Positions 35,835 to 46,239 of a DNA stretch of 47,854 bases are shown one piece after another (position 1 is the first letter of the stretch; each line of letters starts with the position of its first letter). Below the pieces are notes generated by a model that was given only the letters and a program-made list of their open reading frames with translations, was not told the DNA's origin and did not search any database. Made by a program: the position numbers and the translations under genes. Where the stretch lies: the NCBI GenBank assembly GCA_022844565.1, contig JALHLK010000038.1, positions 1 through 47,854 on the forward strand, given 5' to 3'. The DNA is from Saprospiraceae bacterium (GTDB lineage Bacteria > Bacteroidota > Bacteroidia > Chitinophagales > Saprospiraceae).

Positions 35835-35913
35835 GGCATTATCACTTTAACCCAAAGTATAAAATTTATATTGCAATTTTAATCACAATCTTCTGATCAT
35901 CCTTAGTCTATTC

Positions 35914-35953
35914 ACAAAAAAAAGGGTCATACACCTGAAGTATATAACCCTTT
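35914..35953 (-). terminator. Terminator of the ATP synthase operon
   Basis: On the minus strand AAAGGGTTATATAC and GTGTATGACCCTTT (35921-35953) form a long stem with two mismatches and a short loop, followed by a run of T residues (35914-35923). It lies 27 nt past the atpG stop codon. Confidence 0.85.
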
Positions 35954-35980
35954 CGAATATTTTTAAAGAATATCAATCTC

Positions 35981-36871
35981 TTATAAAGCAGCAGCACCTG
36001 CAACAATTTCAGATAACTCTTTGGTTATTGCCTCTTGCCTTGCTTTATTATAATTTACTTTTAATGCTTTGATCATTTCTTCAGCATTTTCTGTTGCTTT
36101 GTCCATAGCGGTCATACGCGCACCATGCTCACTAGCATGTGTATCTAAAAGAAACTTGTGGAATGTAGTTTGCAAAATAGTAGGTATCAACTCATCTAAC
36201 AATTCCTCCTTTCCTGGTTCAAATATATAGTCAGATTTAGTGTTTACTTTTTCATTTATATCCTCAGCTAACTTTTCTACTGGCAAAAATTGTACTACTA
36301 TTGGGTTTTGTATACCCGCATTCTTAAACTGACCATAGCTCACATCTATTCTATCATAATTTTTGGAAGCAAAAGCCTCCATTAAATAAGAAGAAGCAGT
36401 ACTCACATTATTGAAATCCAAATTACTGAAAAGATTTAAATATGTATTATCTACTATGTCTGTTCCATACCTTTTCTTCAAGATATCATACCCTTTTTTA
36501 CCAATGCAATATACTTTAAGATCTCCTTTGGCCAATTGAGTACCATATTCAGACTCAATTTTAGCTATTGCTGCTTTGATGATATTCGTGTTGAAAGCAC
36601 CACAAAGGCCCCGATTAGATGTCACAACTACCATAGCAACTTTATTGATCTCTCTTTGATCGCCAAAAGTACTATTGGTATCGTTTTCCATTCCAGATAG
36701 AATGTTTTTTAATATTACATCTAACCTATTTGCATAGGGTCTCATTTCTGTTATGGCTTGTTGTGCTTTACGCAATTTAGCAGCAGATACCATTTTCATG
36801 GCTTTAGTGATCTGTTGCGTTGATCCAACCGATTTTATCCTCTCTCTTACTTCCTTAAGTTTACCACTCAT
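35981..36871 (-). CDS. atpG: ATP synthase F1 gamma subunit
   Basis: Central rotor shaft of F1. Length is 296 residues. The N-terminal coiled-coil helix has SGKLKEVRERIKSVGSTQQITKAMKMVSAAKLRKAQ and the C-terminal helix ends SEHGARMTAMDKATENAEEMIKALKVNYNKARQEAITKELSEIVAGAAAL, both hallmarks of the gamma subunit. Between them lies the Rossmann-like domain with SNRGLCGAFNTNI. It is the last gene of the operon, 24 nt after atpA, with a strong terminator after it. Confidence 0.97.
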   Translation of the reverse strand: MSGKLKEVRERIKSVGSTQQITKAMKMVSAAKLRKAQQAITEMRPYANRLDVILKNILSGMENDTNSTFGDQREINKVAMVVVTSNRGLCGAFNTNIIKAAIAKIESEYGTQLAKGDLKVYCIGKKGYDILKKRYGTDIVDNTYLNLFSNLDFNNVSTASSYLMEAFASKNYDRIDVSYGQFKNAGIQNPIVVQFLPVEKLAEDINEKVNTKSDYIFEPGKEELLDELIPTILQTTFHKFLLDTHASEHGARMTAMDKATENAEEMIKALKVNYNKARQEAITKELSEIVAGAAAL

Positions 36872-36895
36872 TGTATGTTAGGTATTGAACTACTA

Positions 36896-38479
36896 TTATT
36901 TATAAAGATTTGATACTTCCGCAGCTAAAGCCTTTACATTAGCTAAATCACTGTCTTCTAGTTTTCCTACTCTGAAGTTAGATAAGATTGCAGGATATTT
37001 TTGCTCTAGTGTATTTAAAAAATCAGCTTCAAACGCTTTAACCTTGCTAACAGGAATATTTCTTAATAAACCATTAGTACCTAAATAAATCATTGCTACT
37101 TGTTTCTCAACTGAAACTGGAGAATATTGAGGTTGTTTAAGTATTTCTACATTTCTTTTTCCTTTTTCTAAGATAGAAAGTGTAGCTGGATCTAAATCAG
37201 AACCAAACTTAGCAAATGCTTCTAATTCTCTATATTGTGCTTGATCTAATTTTAAAGTACCAGATACTTTTTTCATTGATTTGATCTGTGCAGAACCTCC
37301 AACTCTTGAAACAGATATACCCACATTGATAGCTGGTCTTATACCCGAGTTAAATAAGTTAGACTCTAAGAATATCTGACCATCTGTGATTGAGATCACG
37401 TTAGTAGGGATATACGCAGACACGTCACCTGCTTGAGTCTCGATGATTGGTAATGCAGTCAAGGATCCACCACCTTTTACGATTCCAGCTTTTTTCAAAG
37501 ATTCCGGTAGATCATTCATATCTTGTACTATTTCATCGTTAGCGATTACTTTAGCTGCTCTTTCTAGCAACCTTGAGTGCAAGTAGAATACATCACCCGG
37601 GTATGCTTCTCTACCTGGAGGTCTTTTAAGCAATAACGACACCTCTCTATAGGCAACGGCTTGCTTAGATAAGTCATCATATATAATTAATGCAGGTCTT
37701 CCTGTATCTCTATAAAATTCACCTATTGCAGCACCTGCAAAGGGTGCGTAGAACTGCAAAGGTGCAGGGTCCGACGCAGAAGCTGATACCACAACGGTAT
37801 ATTGCATAGCACCTGCCTCTTCTAATATTTTAACAACTTGAGCAACAGTAGATGCTTTTTGCCCTGATGCGACATATATACAATAGACAGTTTCTCCTCT
37901 ATCAAAAAATTCTTTTTGATTAATTATTGTATCTATAGCAATGGTAGATTTACCCGTTTGTCTGTCTCCAATGATGAGCTCTCTCTGACCTCTACCAATT
38001 GGAATCATCGAATCAATCGCTTTGATACCTGTCTGAAGCGGCTCATTTACTGGCTGTCTGAAGATTACACCAGGTGCTTTTCTTTCTAAAGGCATTTCAT
38101 ATTTTACTCCCTCGATTGGTCCTTTACCGTCTATAGGTTGCCCCAGAGGATTAACTACCCGACCTACAAAACCTTCACCAACATTGATTGATGCAATTTT
38201 ATTAGTTCTCTTTACTGTAGAACCTTCTTTGATACCTTCAGAAGATCCCAATAGTACAACTCCAACATTATCTTCCTCAAGGTTAAGAACAATAGCATTG
38301 ACACCATTTTCAAATTCAACGAGTTCTCCTGCTTTTGCTTTGTTGAGACCATACACACGAGCAATACCATCACCCACTTGTAATACCGATCCTACTTCTT
38401 CTAACTCAGCTTCTGATTTAAATCCAGACAATTGTTGTTTTAGAATTGCTGAAATTTCATCTGGTTTAATATCTATCAT
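36896..38479 (-). CDS. atpA: ATP synthase F1 alpha subunit
   Basis: Non-catalytic nucleotide-binding subunit of F1, 527 residues. P-loop GDRQTGKST (171-179), the [13 protein letters not shown] stretch, [19 protein letters not shown] with [15 protein letters not shown], and the alpha-specific [16 protein letters not shown] (carrying the arginine finger) are all present. It lies 25 nt after atpH. The catalytic beta subunit gene atpD is not in this window. Confidence 0.98.
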   Translation of the reverse strand: MIDIKPDEISAILKQQLSGFKSEAELEEVGSVLQVGDGIARVYGLNKAKAGELVEFENGVNAIVLNLEEDNVGVVLLGSSEGIKEGSTVKRTNKIASINVGEGFVGRVVNPLGQPIDGKGPIEGVKYEMPLERKAPGVIFRQPVNEPLQTGIKAIDSMIPIGRGQRELIIGDRQTGKSTIAIDTIINQKEFFDRGETVYCIYVASGQKASTVAQVVKILEEAGAMQYTVVVSASASDPAPLQFYAPFAGAAIGEFYRDTGRPALIIYDDLSKQAVAYREVSLLLKRPPGREAYPGDVFYLHSRLLERAAKVIANDEIVQDMNDLPESLKKAGIVKGGGSLTALPIIETQAGDVSAYIPTNVISITDGQIFLESNLFNSGIRPAINVGISVSRVGGSAQIKSMKKVSGTLKLDQAQYRELEAFAKFGSDLDPATLSILEKGKRNVEILKQPQYSPVSVEKQVAMIYLGTNGLLRNIPVSKVKAFEADFLNTLEQKYPAILSNFRVGKLEDSDLANVKALAAEVSNLYK

Positions 38480-38504
38480 TTTATAAAATTTTATATTTTT
38501 AAAA

Positions 38505-39065
38505 TTAAATTGCTTTTATGTACTCTTTACCATCAAAATTTTTACCCAGTATCTTAAGTTTATAAGCCACACTGTCATCGATAAGTTTATCACCAATTTG
38601 AATGATTATCCCACCAATAATGTTTGAATCAACTTTTGTTTTAAGTTCAATATTTTTTAAACCTAGGTTACTTTGTAATAATTTATCTGTGATATTTTTC
38701 AACGATGCTTCATTTAAAGGAGTAGCACTAGTAACTTGAACTTGAGTAATCCCTTTAAATTCATTATACTGCTCTATAAACTCTTTAGCTATAGCCGTCA
38801 AAATAGGCTCTCTCCCTTTGGTGAGTACTAGGTTTATAAATTTACCACTTAGTTCTGAAAAGCGGGTATCAAAAAGTTCTTTAAATACAGCTCTTTTTTT
38901 ATCAATACCAATGATAGGGCTTTTAATCATATTATCCAAATCCCTATTGGCCGTCATTTGAATTAAACTTTTCATATCAGACAGTACCGTCTCTAACTCA
39001 TTTCTTTCGATGGAAAGTCCAATTAAAGATTTAGCGTATCTACCTGCGACTCTTTTTATTGACAT
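38505..39065 (-). CDS. atpH: ATP synthase delta subunit
   Basis: Links F1 to the peripheral stalk. Length is 186 residues. The OSCP/delta pattern is clear: [23 protein letters not shown] at the start, [21 protein letters not shown] in the middle and [26 protein letters not shown] near the end. It sits 13 nt after atpF. Confidence 0.95.
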   Translation of the reverse strand: MSIKRVAGRYAKSLIGLSIERNELETVLSDMKSLIQMTANRDLDNMIKSPIIGIDKKRAVFKELFDTRFSELSGKFINLVLTKGREPILTAIAKEFIEQYNEFKGITQVQVTSATPLNEASLKNITDKLLQSNLGLKNIELKTKVDSNIIGGIIIQIGDKLIDDSVAYKLKILGKNFDGKEYIKAI

Positions 39066-39078
39066 TGGGTGACGTTTA

Positions 39079-39585
39079 CTAGTTTAAATTAAGATCCTTT
39101 ACCAGATCATTTACAAAGTTTTCTTGCTCAGTGTTGCCTTGTAGTTGCTTTTTGATTACCTTTTCAGCAATTTCGATAGCCATTTTACCGACCTGATTTT
39201 TAGCTTCCGCTATGGAGGCCTTTGTTTGATTTTCGATTTCTACTTTAGCACCTGCAATGATTTTGTTAGCCTCTTTTTTTGCACTTTCTTTTGCTTCACT
39301 AATAATCTGAGCTTTCATGTCATTAGCCTCTTGCAACATCTTAGACCTTTCTACCTGAGCTTGAGCTAAGAGTTTTTCATTTTCAGACTTCATGTTACTA
39401 ACTTCCTGTCTAGCAAGTTTTGCCGTATCTAATGCATTTTGAATTTCATTTTGTCTAGACTCAAGTGCATTAACAATCGGCTTTAGGGCAAATTTTGATA
39501 ATAACCACCAAAAAAGCACAAATATTATAACACTCCAAAGTGCGAGACCTGGTGATGGCTGAAAAACTGGTAATAAAAGTATCAT
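39079..39585 (-). CDS. atpF: ATP synthase Fo b subunit
   Basis: Peripheral-stalk subunit of 168 residues. One N-terminal membrane helix (about 12-32, GLALWSVIIFVLFWWLLSKFAL) is followed by a long charged coiled coil (LESRQNEIQNALDTAKLARQEVSNMKSENEKL and onward) that ends in the delta-binding segment. It is separated from atpE by an 88-nt gap containing a terminator-like hairpin. Confidence 0.94.
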   Translation of the reverse strand: MILLLPVFQPSPGLALWSVIIFVLFWWLLSKFALKPIVNALESRQNEIQNALDTAKLARQEVSNMKSENEKLLAQAQVERSKMLQEANDMKAQIISEAKESAKKEANKIIAGAKVEIENQTKASIAEAKNQVGKMAIEIAEKVIKKQLQGNTEQENFVNDLVKDLNLN

Positions 39586-39619
39586 TTCAATATTTTTTTT
39601 ATTTTTAATCTATTAATTT

Positions 39620-39659
39620 AAAAAAATGGACTCCTCCGCCAACCGCTTTGCAAGTCCAT
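39620..39659 (-). terminator. Terminator-like hairpin between atpE and atpF
   Basis: On the minus strand ATGGACT (39653-39659) pairs with AGTCCAT (39626-39632) as a perfect 7-bp stem with a 20-nt G-rich loop, followed directly by six T residues (39620-39625). It starts 15 nt past the atpE stop codon. Partial termination here would raise c-subunit mRNA over the distal genes. Confidence 0.55.
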
Positions 39660-39673
39660 CTTTACTTTTGAGC

Positions 39674-39892
<219 letters not shown>

Positions 39893-39933
39893 TTAGATTA
39901 TAAAAATTATACATGTTAATATTCAATAAAAAA

Positions 39934-41160
39934 TTAATGGTGAGCACCTTCATGATGATGCTCTTCTGTAGCTGCTCCTATATACGATGCGGTCAAAATC
40001 GTAAAAACAAATGCTTGTATAAATGCTACGATCAGTTCTAAAGCCATCATAAACATCGTCAATGGTACTGAAATAATAGAACCTATTGAACCGCCTAAAA
40101 GACTTTCGCCTGAGTTGCCAAATATAAATATCAATCCAATGAAAGAAATGATAGCTATATGCCCAGCTGTAATGTTGCCCGCAAGTCGGAGCATCAACGT
40201 TAATGGTTTGATAAATAATGACATTCCCTCGATTAAGGCTAACAAAATTTTCATTGGAATTGGTACACCTGGCATCCAAAAAATATGTGCCCAATAATGT
40301 CTATTCCCATTGATATTGACTATAAAAAAAACCAATAGCGCTAATACAAGTGTTATACTGATGTTTCCAGTTGCATTGACTCCTCCAAAAAATGGTATTT
40401 GGCCAAACAAATTTAATCCTAAAATAAAGAAAAATACAGAAATCAAAAATGGAAAATATTTTTTGTACTTCTTTTCTCCAATGAATGGAATAGCTACATC
40501 ATCTCTGATAAATATGATAATAGGCTCTAATAAGTTTTGTATACCTTTTGGTGCTTGACCAACATTTTTGACATACCCTTTAGCTGCCTTGATAAATAAC
40601 CATAATAAAAATGTACATACTATTATCATAGCAATTACATTTTTAGAAGGAGAAAGATCATAAAAAGGAGTTATCCCACCACCAAGTACGCCACCGTCCC
40701 AAGTACTTCTTGGCACGGCTTTATATTCTTGACCTTGATAAAGTGCATAAACTACTTCCTTCTCTTTACCTTCTACCATCTCCTTACGTGATGTAAAAGC
40801 CGTAGAATCAAGATGAACCTCTCCTTCCATAGGAAAACCAGGCTGATCTATTCTGTATACGCTACCATGTCTCATTACATAGCCGTTGTAAGAATTGTGT
40901 CCATCTTCATGATGACTTGGATCTGGGTGAAACTTACTTGACATGAAGAATTCAAGTCCTCTTTCTTTATTATAAACTATTATTGGTAAAGGAATAGTAA
41001 ACCACTCTAAGATGGTATACGTATTTGCATCACTAATATGGTGTGTAGCTACCGCCGCTGGATCAAAAGGGGCATGCTCGCCTTCTCCGCCTGAAGCAAA
41101 AAGTGATGTAGATAATACTACGAATAGTGTGAATAAGAAAATTGATATTGACCTTTTCAA
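39934..41160 (-). CDS. atpB: ATP synthase Fo a subunit with long periplasmic N-terminal extension
   Basis: Stator channel subunit, 408 residues, far longer than the about 270 of E. coli. It opens with a signal-peptide-like segment (MKRSISIFLFTLFVVLSTSLFAS), then about 160 polar residues (HDHG-type region with HPDPSHHEDGHNSYNGYV) before the first canonical helix. The rest has the a-subunit hallmark Arg in LTLMLRLAGNITAGHIAI and the final helix ELIVAFIQAFVFTILTASYIGAA. The tail EEHHHEGAHH is His-rich. An extended a subunit is common in Bacteroidota. It is the first gene of atpBEFHAG here; no atpI precedes it. Confidence 0.95.
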   Translation of the reverse strand: MKRSISIFLFTLFVVLSTSLFASGGEGEHAPFDPAAVATHHISDANTYTILEWFTIPLPIIVYNKERGLEFFMSSKFHPDPSHHEDGHNSYNGYVMRHGSVYRIDQPGFPMEGEVHLDSTAFTSRKEMVEGKEKEVVYALYQGQEYKAVPRSTWDGGVLGGGITPFYDLSPSKNVIAMIIVCTFLLWLFIKAAKGYVKNVGQAPKGIQNLLEPIIIFIRDDVAIPFIGEKKYKKYFPFLISVFFFILGLNLFGQIPFFGGVNATGNISITLVLALLVFFIVNINGNRHYWAHIFWMPGVPIPMKILLALIEGMSLFIKPLTLMLRLAGNITAGHIAIISFIGLIFIFGNSGESLLGGSIGSIISVPLTMFMMALELIVAFIQAFVFTILTASYIGAATEEHHHEGAHH

Positions 41161-41195
41161 AATTGTACAGTTTAAGCTGTTTCAAAAATTTGCCG

Positions 41196-41203
41196 CAAAG
41201 GTA
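41196..41203 (-). promoter_or_regulatory. -7 promoter box of the ATP synthase operon
   Basis: Minus-strand TACCTTTG followed by CGG matches TAnnTTTG, 35 nt before the atpB start codon. No clear -33 TTG at normal spacing is seen. Confidence 0.5.
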
Positions 41204-41320
41204 AAGAAAAGGATACGAAAAAAGATACTTTACTTGAAGTTTTTCACAAAAATATAAAATAAAATTCGGTTTAAACGATAGAATAACACTTCGATGTTTA
41301 TTTAAAATGGTGATAAATAT

Positions 41321-41370
41321 AAAAGTGGGGTATATTCATATGCAAAACCATACAACTATACCCCACTTTT
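41321..41370 (-). terminator. 14-bp perfect hairpin downstream of the T9SS protease gene
   Basis: AAAAGTGGGGTATA (41321-41334) and TATACCCCACTTTT (41357-41370) are perfect inverted repeats with a 22-nt loop. Read on the minus strand the stem ends in CTTTT followed by ATATTT. It lies 196 nt past the protease stop codon and before the atp promoter, so it would insulate the ATP synthase operon. Confidence 0.65.
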
Positions 41371-41390
41371 CTTGGCTTCGTATAACTAAG

Positions 41391-41550
41391 GAACTGTAAA
41401 GAAATAAAGTGTACAAATTTGACGAAGTAATTTTGTTTTTTTTCGAGGCATAAATGAGTTTAATAGCCTTAGCTGCTTGACGAATTTATAACGATGAAAA
41501 AATGCAAAAGAACAAGTAAAAATATGTAAATGTTATACTTTTTACAGCTC
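41391..41550. repeat. Fold-back intergenic element 4
   Basis: A 160-nt quasi-palindrome between the protease and ATP synthase genes. The ends GAACTGTAAA (41391-41400) and TTTACAGCTC (41541-41550) are inverted with one difference. Arms continue imperfectly (ATTTTGTTTTTTTTCGAGGC against CGATGAAAAAATGCAAAAG) to the core AGC-CTTA-GCT (41465-41474). No reading frame. Its size and architecture are those of elements 1-3. Confidence 0.7.
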
Positions 41551-41565
41551 GTACAGTCTGGTAAT

Positions 41566-44500
41566 TTACTTTATTATAACAAATTTATCTTGCAACAGTA
41601 TCTTTTCTTTTTCAACCATTCTTAAAAAGTACTGTCCGTTTGTTAATTCTTCTAAGCCTATGCGGATTTCATCTACATTATCAGTTTTAAATGATTTTAC
41701 AAGCTTACCAAAACTATCAAAAATATCTAGATTTACCTTATTACCATAGATTCCTTCTGATAAGTACTTATCTTTTATAATCAAGTAAGTTGTTGCAGGG
41801 TTTGGGTAGATGAACTTATTACTTGCCTCGAGATTAAAGCTATTGCCTGTACTTGGAATACAGAATGTCTTAATATCCGTAGAACCAAAAGATCCTCCTT
41901 GAGATAAAGTACTTCCATTATACTGAAATTTGTAGGAGCCCGATCCTTGACCGCAACATATTCCGTCCCCAAATGTGTCAACTATTCTGAAAGTATAACA
42001 ACTTAAAGGTTTTAAACACATATTAACTTCATACGTTTTAAAAGATTGGGTATAGCCACTTCCAGAAAATAGCGTTGCTCCAAATTCATCTTTTAATGTC
42101 CAATTTGTTTCAGAAGGATAGGCGTCTGTTATTAATGTGAATTTTACATTTACACAAGCTGTTGTCTGACAAGCTGTACAAGATCCACCGCAATCCACTC
42201 CGGTCTCCGTACCATTTTTTACACCATCTGTACAGGTTGCAGTAGCTGTATAGGTTCGTGATGCACTATTAGTCTGTGCGTTACAATTGTCATAAGCTCT
42301 TGCTATGATGACAAAAGTACCAGCCGTTACTGTATTAAGAGTGTATTCATAAGGTGAGGTATTATCTGTACCTAATAAGGTGGTACCTTGCCAAAATTCT
42401 ACTTTTGAAATGCTTCCGTTATCACTGGCAGTGGCCGTTACGATGAATGGTGCACCTGCAACGAAAGATTGATTGGCTTTAGATAGACTTGTCACAGGAG
42501 CAGTATTTCCAGTGCAGGGATCTGTCTGACAAGCAGAACATGATCCACCACAATCTACTCCCGTTTCCGTACCATTTTTTACAGCATCCGTACAAGTTGC
42601 AGTAGATGTATAGGTTCGTGATGCACTATTGGTTTGTGCGTTACAGTTGTCGTAAGACCTTGCTATGATGACAAAAGTACCAGCCGTTACTGTATTAAGA
42701 GTGTATTCATAAGGTGAGGTATTATCTGTACCTAATAAAGTGGTACCTTGCCAAAATTCTACTTTTGAAATGCTTCCGTTATCACTCGCTGTAGCGGTTA
42801 CAATGAATGGTGTACCTGCAACAAAAGATTGATTGGCCTTAGATAGACTAGCCACAGGAGCAGTATTTCCAGCACAAGGATCTGTCTGACAAGGTGAACA
42901 TGAACCTCCGCAGTCAATTCCTGTTTCATTTCCATTTTTTATACCATCTGTACAAGTTGGTGCTGTTGGACCTGAACTTGGAACACAAAACTGTTTGGTT
43001 TGGGATGTGGTAAATTGACCTCCATTTGTCAGCGTTGATCCATTAAATACTATTTTATAACTTCCAGAGCCTTCAGAACAACATATACCATCGCCAAATG
43101 CGTCATTAATTATAAAATTGTAACAGGTTCCTGGATCTAAGCATAAATCTATGTTATAAGTAGTGAATTTGCCTGTATAATTACTACCACTTTTAACTAC
43201 TTCTCCGTTTAATTTTCTAATACTCCAAGTCGTCTCCTCTGGATACCTATCTGTAATCAATGTAAGGACTCCATTTATGCATTGTGTTTGACAAGCCGTA
43301 CAAGTACCTCCACAATCTACTCCTGTCTCTGTGCCATTTTTTATACCATCCGCACAAGTTGCAGTAGCAGTATATGTACGAGATGCACTATTGGTTTGTG
43401 CATTACAGTTGTCATAAGCTCTGGCTATAATAACAAAAGTACCCGCCGTTACACTATTGAGTATGTATTCATAAGGTGAAGTATTATCTGTACCTAATAA
43501 AGTGGTACCTTGCCAAAATTCTACTTTTGATATGCTGCCATTATCACTCGCAGTGGAGGTAATTGCGAAAGGTGTACCTGCTACAAATGATTGATTAGCT
43601 TTTGTCAAACTGGATGTAGGGACTGTGTTACCAGCGCAAGGGTCGGTAACGCAAGCCGTACAGGTACCTCCACAATCTACTCCGGTCTCTGTGCCATTTT
43701 TTATACCATCCGCACAAGTTGCAGTAGCAGTATATGTACGAGATGCACTATTGGTTTGTGCACTACAGTTGTCATATGCTCTAGCTATGATAACAAAAGT
43801 ACCCGCCGTTACACTATTGAGTATGTATTCATAAGGTGAAGTATTATCTGTACCTAATAAAGTGGTACCTTGCCAAAATTCTACTTTTGATATGCTGCCA
43901 TTATCACTCGCAGTGGAGGTAATTGCGAAAGGTGTACCTGCTACAAATGATTGATTAGCTTTTGTCAAACTGGATGTAGGGACTGTGTTACCAGCGCAAG
44001 GGTCGGTAACGCAAGCCGTACAAGTACCTCCACAATCTACTCCTGTCTCAGTGCCATTTTTTATGCCATCCGCACAAGTTGCAGTAGCAGTATATGTACG
44101 AGATGCGCTATTAGTTTGTGCACTACAGTTGTCATATGCTCTAGCTATAATAACAAAAGTACCCGCCGTTACACTATTGAGTATGTATTCATAAGGTGAA
44201 GTATTATCTGTACCTAATAAAGTGGTACCTTGCCAAAATTCTACTTTTGATATGCTGCTATTATCACTTGCAGTCGCAGTAATTGAAAATGGGGTACCTG
44301 CCACAAAAGATTGGTTGGCTTTTGTCAAACTGCTAGTAGGTGCTGTATTTCCAGCGCATGGGTCTGTCACACAAGGTGTACAACTACCCCCACAATCTAT
44401 TCCTGTTTCATTTCCGTTTTTTATACCGTCAGTACAAGTTGGAGTCTGACTAGCACTTTGTACACAAAACTGTTTTGTCTCGGTAGAGGTAAATTGGCCT

Positions 44501-46089
44501 CCCGATATTAATGTAGTATTATTAAAAATTATTTTATAGTTGCCTTGTCCCTGACCACAACACAAACCATCACCATAAGAATCAATTATTATAAAATTAT
44601 AGCACCCATTTGGCAAGCAAAAAGTTTGGGTTACTTTTGAAAGTTGATTGGTATATGGTCCTCCTGAATACAAAATAGTGCCTGTGGAGTTGGTGATTTG
44701 CCAAGATGTTTCCTCTGGATATAAATCAGTGACTATTTCAAAAGTAACAGTATTACCTGTACAAGTCGTTGGAGGTGGAGTGACAACACCACCGCCACCA
44801 GCACATGTGCCAATGCAATTAGCTGCTGCTACTCTTGCACGCATTAAATTCCCAGGTTGTTCACCAAAGCCCTTTTGGAGATTAACGCCAACACCTTGTA
44901 CATTATGACAATAAGACATGATTGTTCCTCCCCCTGTTGGATTTCCTGGTCTTGCACAGGTACCTTCTGGTTCAGCGCACCCATCAATTGGAGTATCATT
45001 GCCGTTCCAAGCGCATGCATGGGTATGAGGTGATCCGAATAGGTGTCCAAATTCGTGGGTTAAAAGATTAACTGTCCAACTGTACGTGGGAACATTACTA
45101 AATGTAGAACCAATTGCTGAGTACCCCATACTAAAACGCTTTTGGAAGGCACACAAACCGTTCACATAAGCTACTCCTCCATTTCCTTTGTAACCTACAA
45201 GCATACCCAGATCTCCGTCAAATGTTGTCCTTGTAGTGCCAAATTGATTTAATAGTGTACTTGTGTTCGATCCAGTGTATGGGCTAGTTTCTGTCCATAC
45301 CAATATTTTTGAAATTGAAGTCGTAATTTGTTCGTTGGCATAAAGGGTAGCCATCTGATTGTATACTGCTGTTATGTAATTAACTGCACCTGTCTCACCA
45401 CCTTTGCCTACAAAAATGTCATAATCTACTTCAAAATACAGTTTAACACACTTATCAGAACTTCTATATGTACCTAAGCTACCAGAAAGAATATCTTCAC
45501 TTTTCAATTTTGGCAGATTACTATCCGATGTACCGCAACTAAAATTTTCTTTTTCTAATAAGTCTCCATCATTATAAAAGATATGGGCATCATCTCCTTT
45601 TATTTTTCCAATCACATAACTTGATTCACTCCTTTCTTCAGAGACTAAACCATATATCTCATCTTCATAAACTGATATTGCAGCCAATGATCCTTCTTGG
45701 CCCTCTACTATGCCTCGATAGTGCTTTCCAGTTCTATATTTGATTTTCTTTCCACTTGGTGCTGCTTCTAACTCCATTAGTGGTAATTGGACTTCAACCA
45801 ACAGTAAATTTAAATTTGTTCTCTTTTTGCTAGGAATTGTAAATTTTATATTATCTGGTGAGTTATAATATAAATCAGCGATACTCTTTTTGTTAATATT
45901 GAATAGTTCGTAATTAGATACTTCTCCACTAACTTCGATATTTGATCTCCCACCTGCTGAAAGTAAGTCTACTTTACCATAACTGGAAGGAGCATATTCT
46001 TGAACCAGTTCTTTTGGTTTTTGTCCAAAAGTTAATTGTAAAAATGAGAAAAATAAGCAAACAAAAGAAATTTCAATTTTTTTGATCAT
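41566..46089 (-). CDS. Secreted reprolysin-like metalloprotease with repeat modules and T9SS sorting domain
   Basis: Protein of 1507 residues from the ATG at 46089; an in-frame ATG 30 nt earlier only adds polar residues before the signal peptide (MIKKIEISFVCLFFSFLQLTFGQ). Residues 25-195 are a propeptide-like region. The catalytic domain has the metzincin zinc motif HEFGHLFGSPH (345-355) and the Met-turn GGTIMSYCHN near 388-397. After it come three copies of a Cys-rich domain with YPEETxW and GDGICCGxGxGxYK, five Ig-like modules (KANQSFVAGTPF...GSISKVEFWQGTTLLG), and seven links of the type CxDGIKNGTETGVDCGGxC. The last about 70 residues are a T9SS type A sorting domain (IYPNPATTYLIIKD ... 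GQYFLRM), so the protein is exported and attached to the cell surface or released. Possible adhesin-protease. Confidence 0.93.
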   Translation of the reverse strand: MIKKIEISFVCLFFSFLQLTFGQKPKELVQEYAPSSYGKVDLLSAGGRSNIEVSGEVSNYELFNINKKSIADLYYNSPDNIKFTIPSKKRTNLNLLLVEVQLPLMELEAAPSGKKIKYRTGKHYRGIVEGQEGSLAAISVYEDEIYGLVSEERSESSYVIGKIKGDDAHIFYNDGDLLEKENFSCGTSDSNLPKLKSEDILSGSLGTYRSSDKCVKLYFEVDYDIFVGKGGETGAVNYITAVYNQMATLYANEQITTSISKILVWTETSPYTGSNTSTLLNQFGTTRTTFDGDLGMLVGYKGNGGVAYVNGLCAFQKRFSMGYSAIGSTFSNVPTYSWTVNLLTHEFGHLFGSPHTHACAWNGNDTPIDGCAEPEGTCARPGNPTGGGTIMSYCHNVQGVGVNLQKGFGEQPGNLMRARVAAANCIGTCAGGGGVVTPPPTTCTGNTVTFEIVTDLYPEETSWQITNSTGTILYSGGPYTNQLSKVTQTFCLPNGCYNFIIIDSYGDGLCCGQGQGNYKIIFNNTTLISGGQFTSTETKQFCVQSASQTPTCTDGIKNGNETGIDCGGSCTPCVTDPCAGNTAPTSSLTKANQSFVAGTPFSITATASDNSSISKVEFWQGTTLLGTDNTSPYEYILNSVTAGTFVIIARAYDNCSAQTNSASRTYTATATCADGIKNGTETGVDCGGTCTACVTDPCAGNTVPTSSLTKANQSFVAGTPFAITSTASDNGSISKVEFWQGTTLLGTDNTSPYEYILNSVTAGTFVIIARAYDNCSAQTNSASRTYTATATCADGIKNGTETGVDCGGTCTACVTDPCAGNTVPTSSLTKANQSFVAGTPFAITSTASDNGSISKVEFWQGTTLLGTDNTSPYEYILNSVTAGTFVIIARAYDNCNAQTNSASRTYTATATCADGIKNGTETGVDCGGTCTACQTQCINGVLTLITDRYPEETTWSIRKLNGEVVKSGSNYTGKFTTYNIDLCLDPGTCYNFIINDAFGDGICCSEGSGSYKIVFNGSTLTNGGQFTTSQTKQFCVPSSGPTAPTCTDGIKNGNETGIDCGGSCSPCQTDPCAGNTAPVASLSKANQSFVAGTPFIVTATASDNGSISKVEFWQGTTLLGTDNTSPYEYTLNTVTAGTFVIIARSYDNCNAQTNSASRTYTSTATCTDAVKNGTETGVDCGGSCSACQTDPCTGNTAPVTSLSKANQSFVAGAPFIVTATASDNGSISKVEFWQGTTLLGTDNTSPYEYTLNTVTAGTFVIIARAYDNCNAQTNSASRTYTATATCTDGVKNGTETGVDCGGSCTACQTTACVNVKFTLITDAYPSETNWTLKDEFGATLFSGSGYTQSFKTYEVNMCLKPLSCYTFRIVDTFGDGICCGQGSGSYKFQYNGSTLSQGGSFGSTDIKTFCIPSTGNSFNLEASNKFIYPNPATTYLIIKDKYLSEGIYGNKVNLDIFDSFGKLVKSFKTDNVDEIRIGLEELTNGQYFLRMVEKEKILLQDKFVIIK
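42165..42885 (-). repeat. Two tandem 360-bp coding repeats in the protease gene
   Basis: The Cys-link segment recurs at 42165, 42525 and 42885, an exact 360-bp spacing (120 codons), giving two complete units. Long stretches, such as the sequence from about 42305 to 42420 against 42665 to 42780, are almost identical at the nucleotide level, including silent positions. This points to recent duplication or gene conversion. Confidence 0.85.
43290..44370 (-). repeat. Three tandem 360-bp coding repeats in the protease gene
   Basis: Cys-link segments at about 43290, 43650, 44010 and 44370 bound three units of exactly 360 bp. Some 100-bp blocks, such as 43501-43620 against 43861-43980, are identical, while flanks of the last unit (44221-44340) are more divergent. 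The array is separated from the two-unit array by one YPEETxW domain and one link. Confidence 0.88.
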
Positions 46090-46239
46090 ATAACTATTTT
46101 TTTTAAATTCTAAACACAATAGTACTAATCTAAATTGCTAGATACCAAAGGGATGTGAATAATTTTTCAAAAATACAGCAATATACCCATGTAAAATTAA
46201 GGGTAAATACGTAATTTTATGGTTCAGATTGATTTAAGG

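Noticed and set aside
42165-44370. Regularly spaced repeats suggestive of a CRISPR array
   Set aside because: The units are 360 bp, entirely coding in one long frame, with no short direct repeat plus unique spacer pattern and no cas genes.
43282-44511. Several plus-strand open frames of 65-82 codons over the protease repeats
   Set aside because: They are antisense shadows of the 360-bp coding repeats, nearly identical to each other because the repeat is, and have no domain or start signals.
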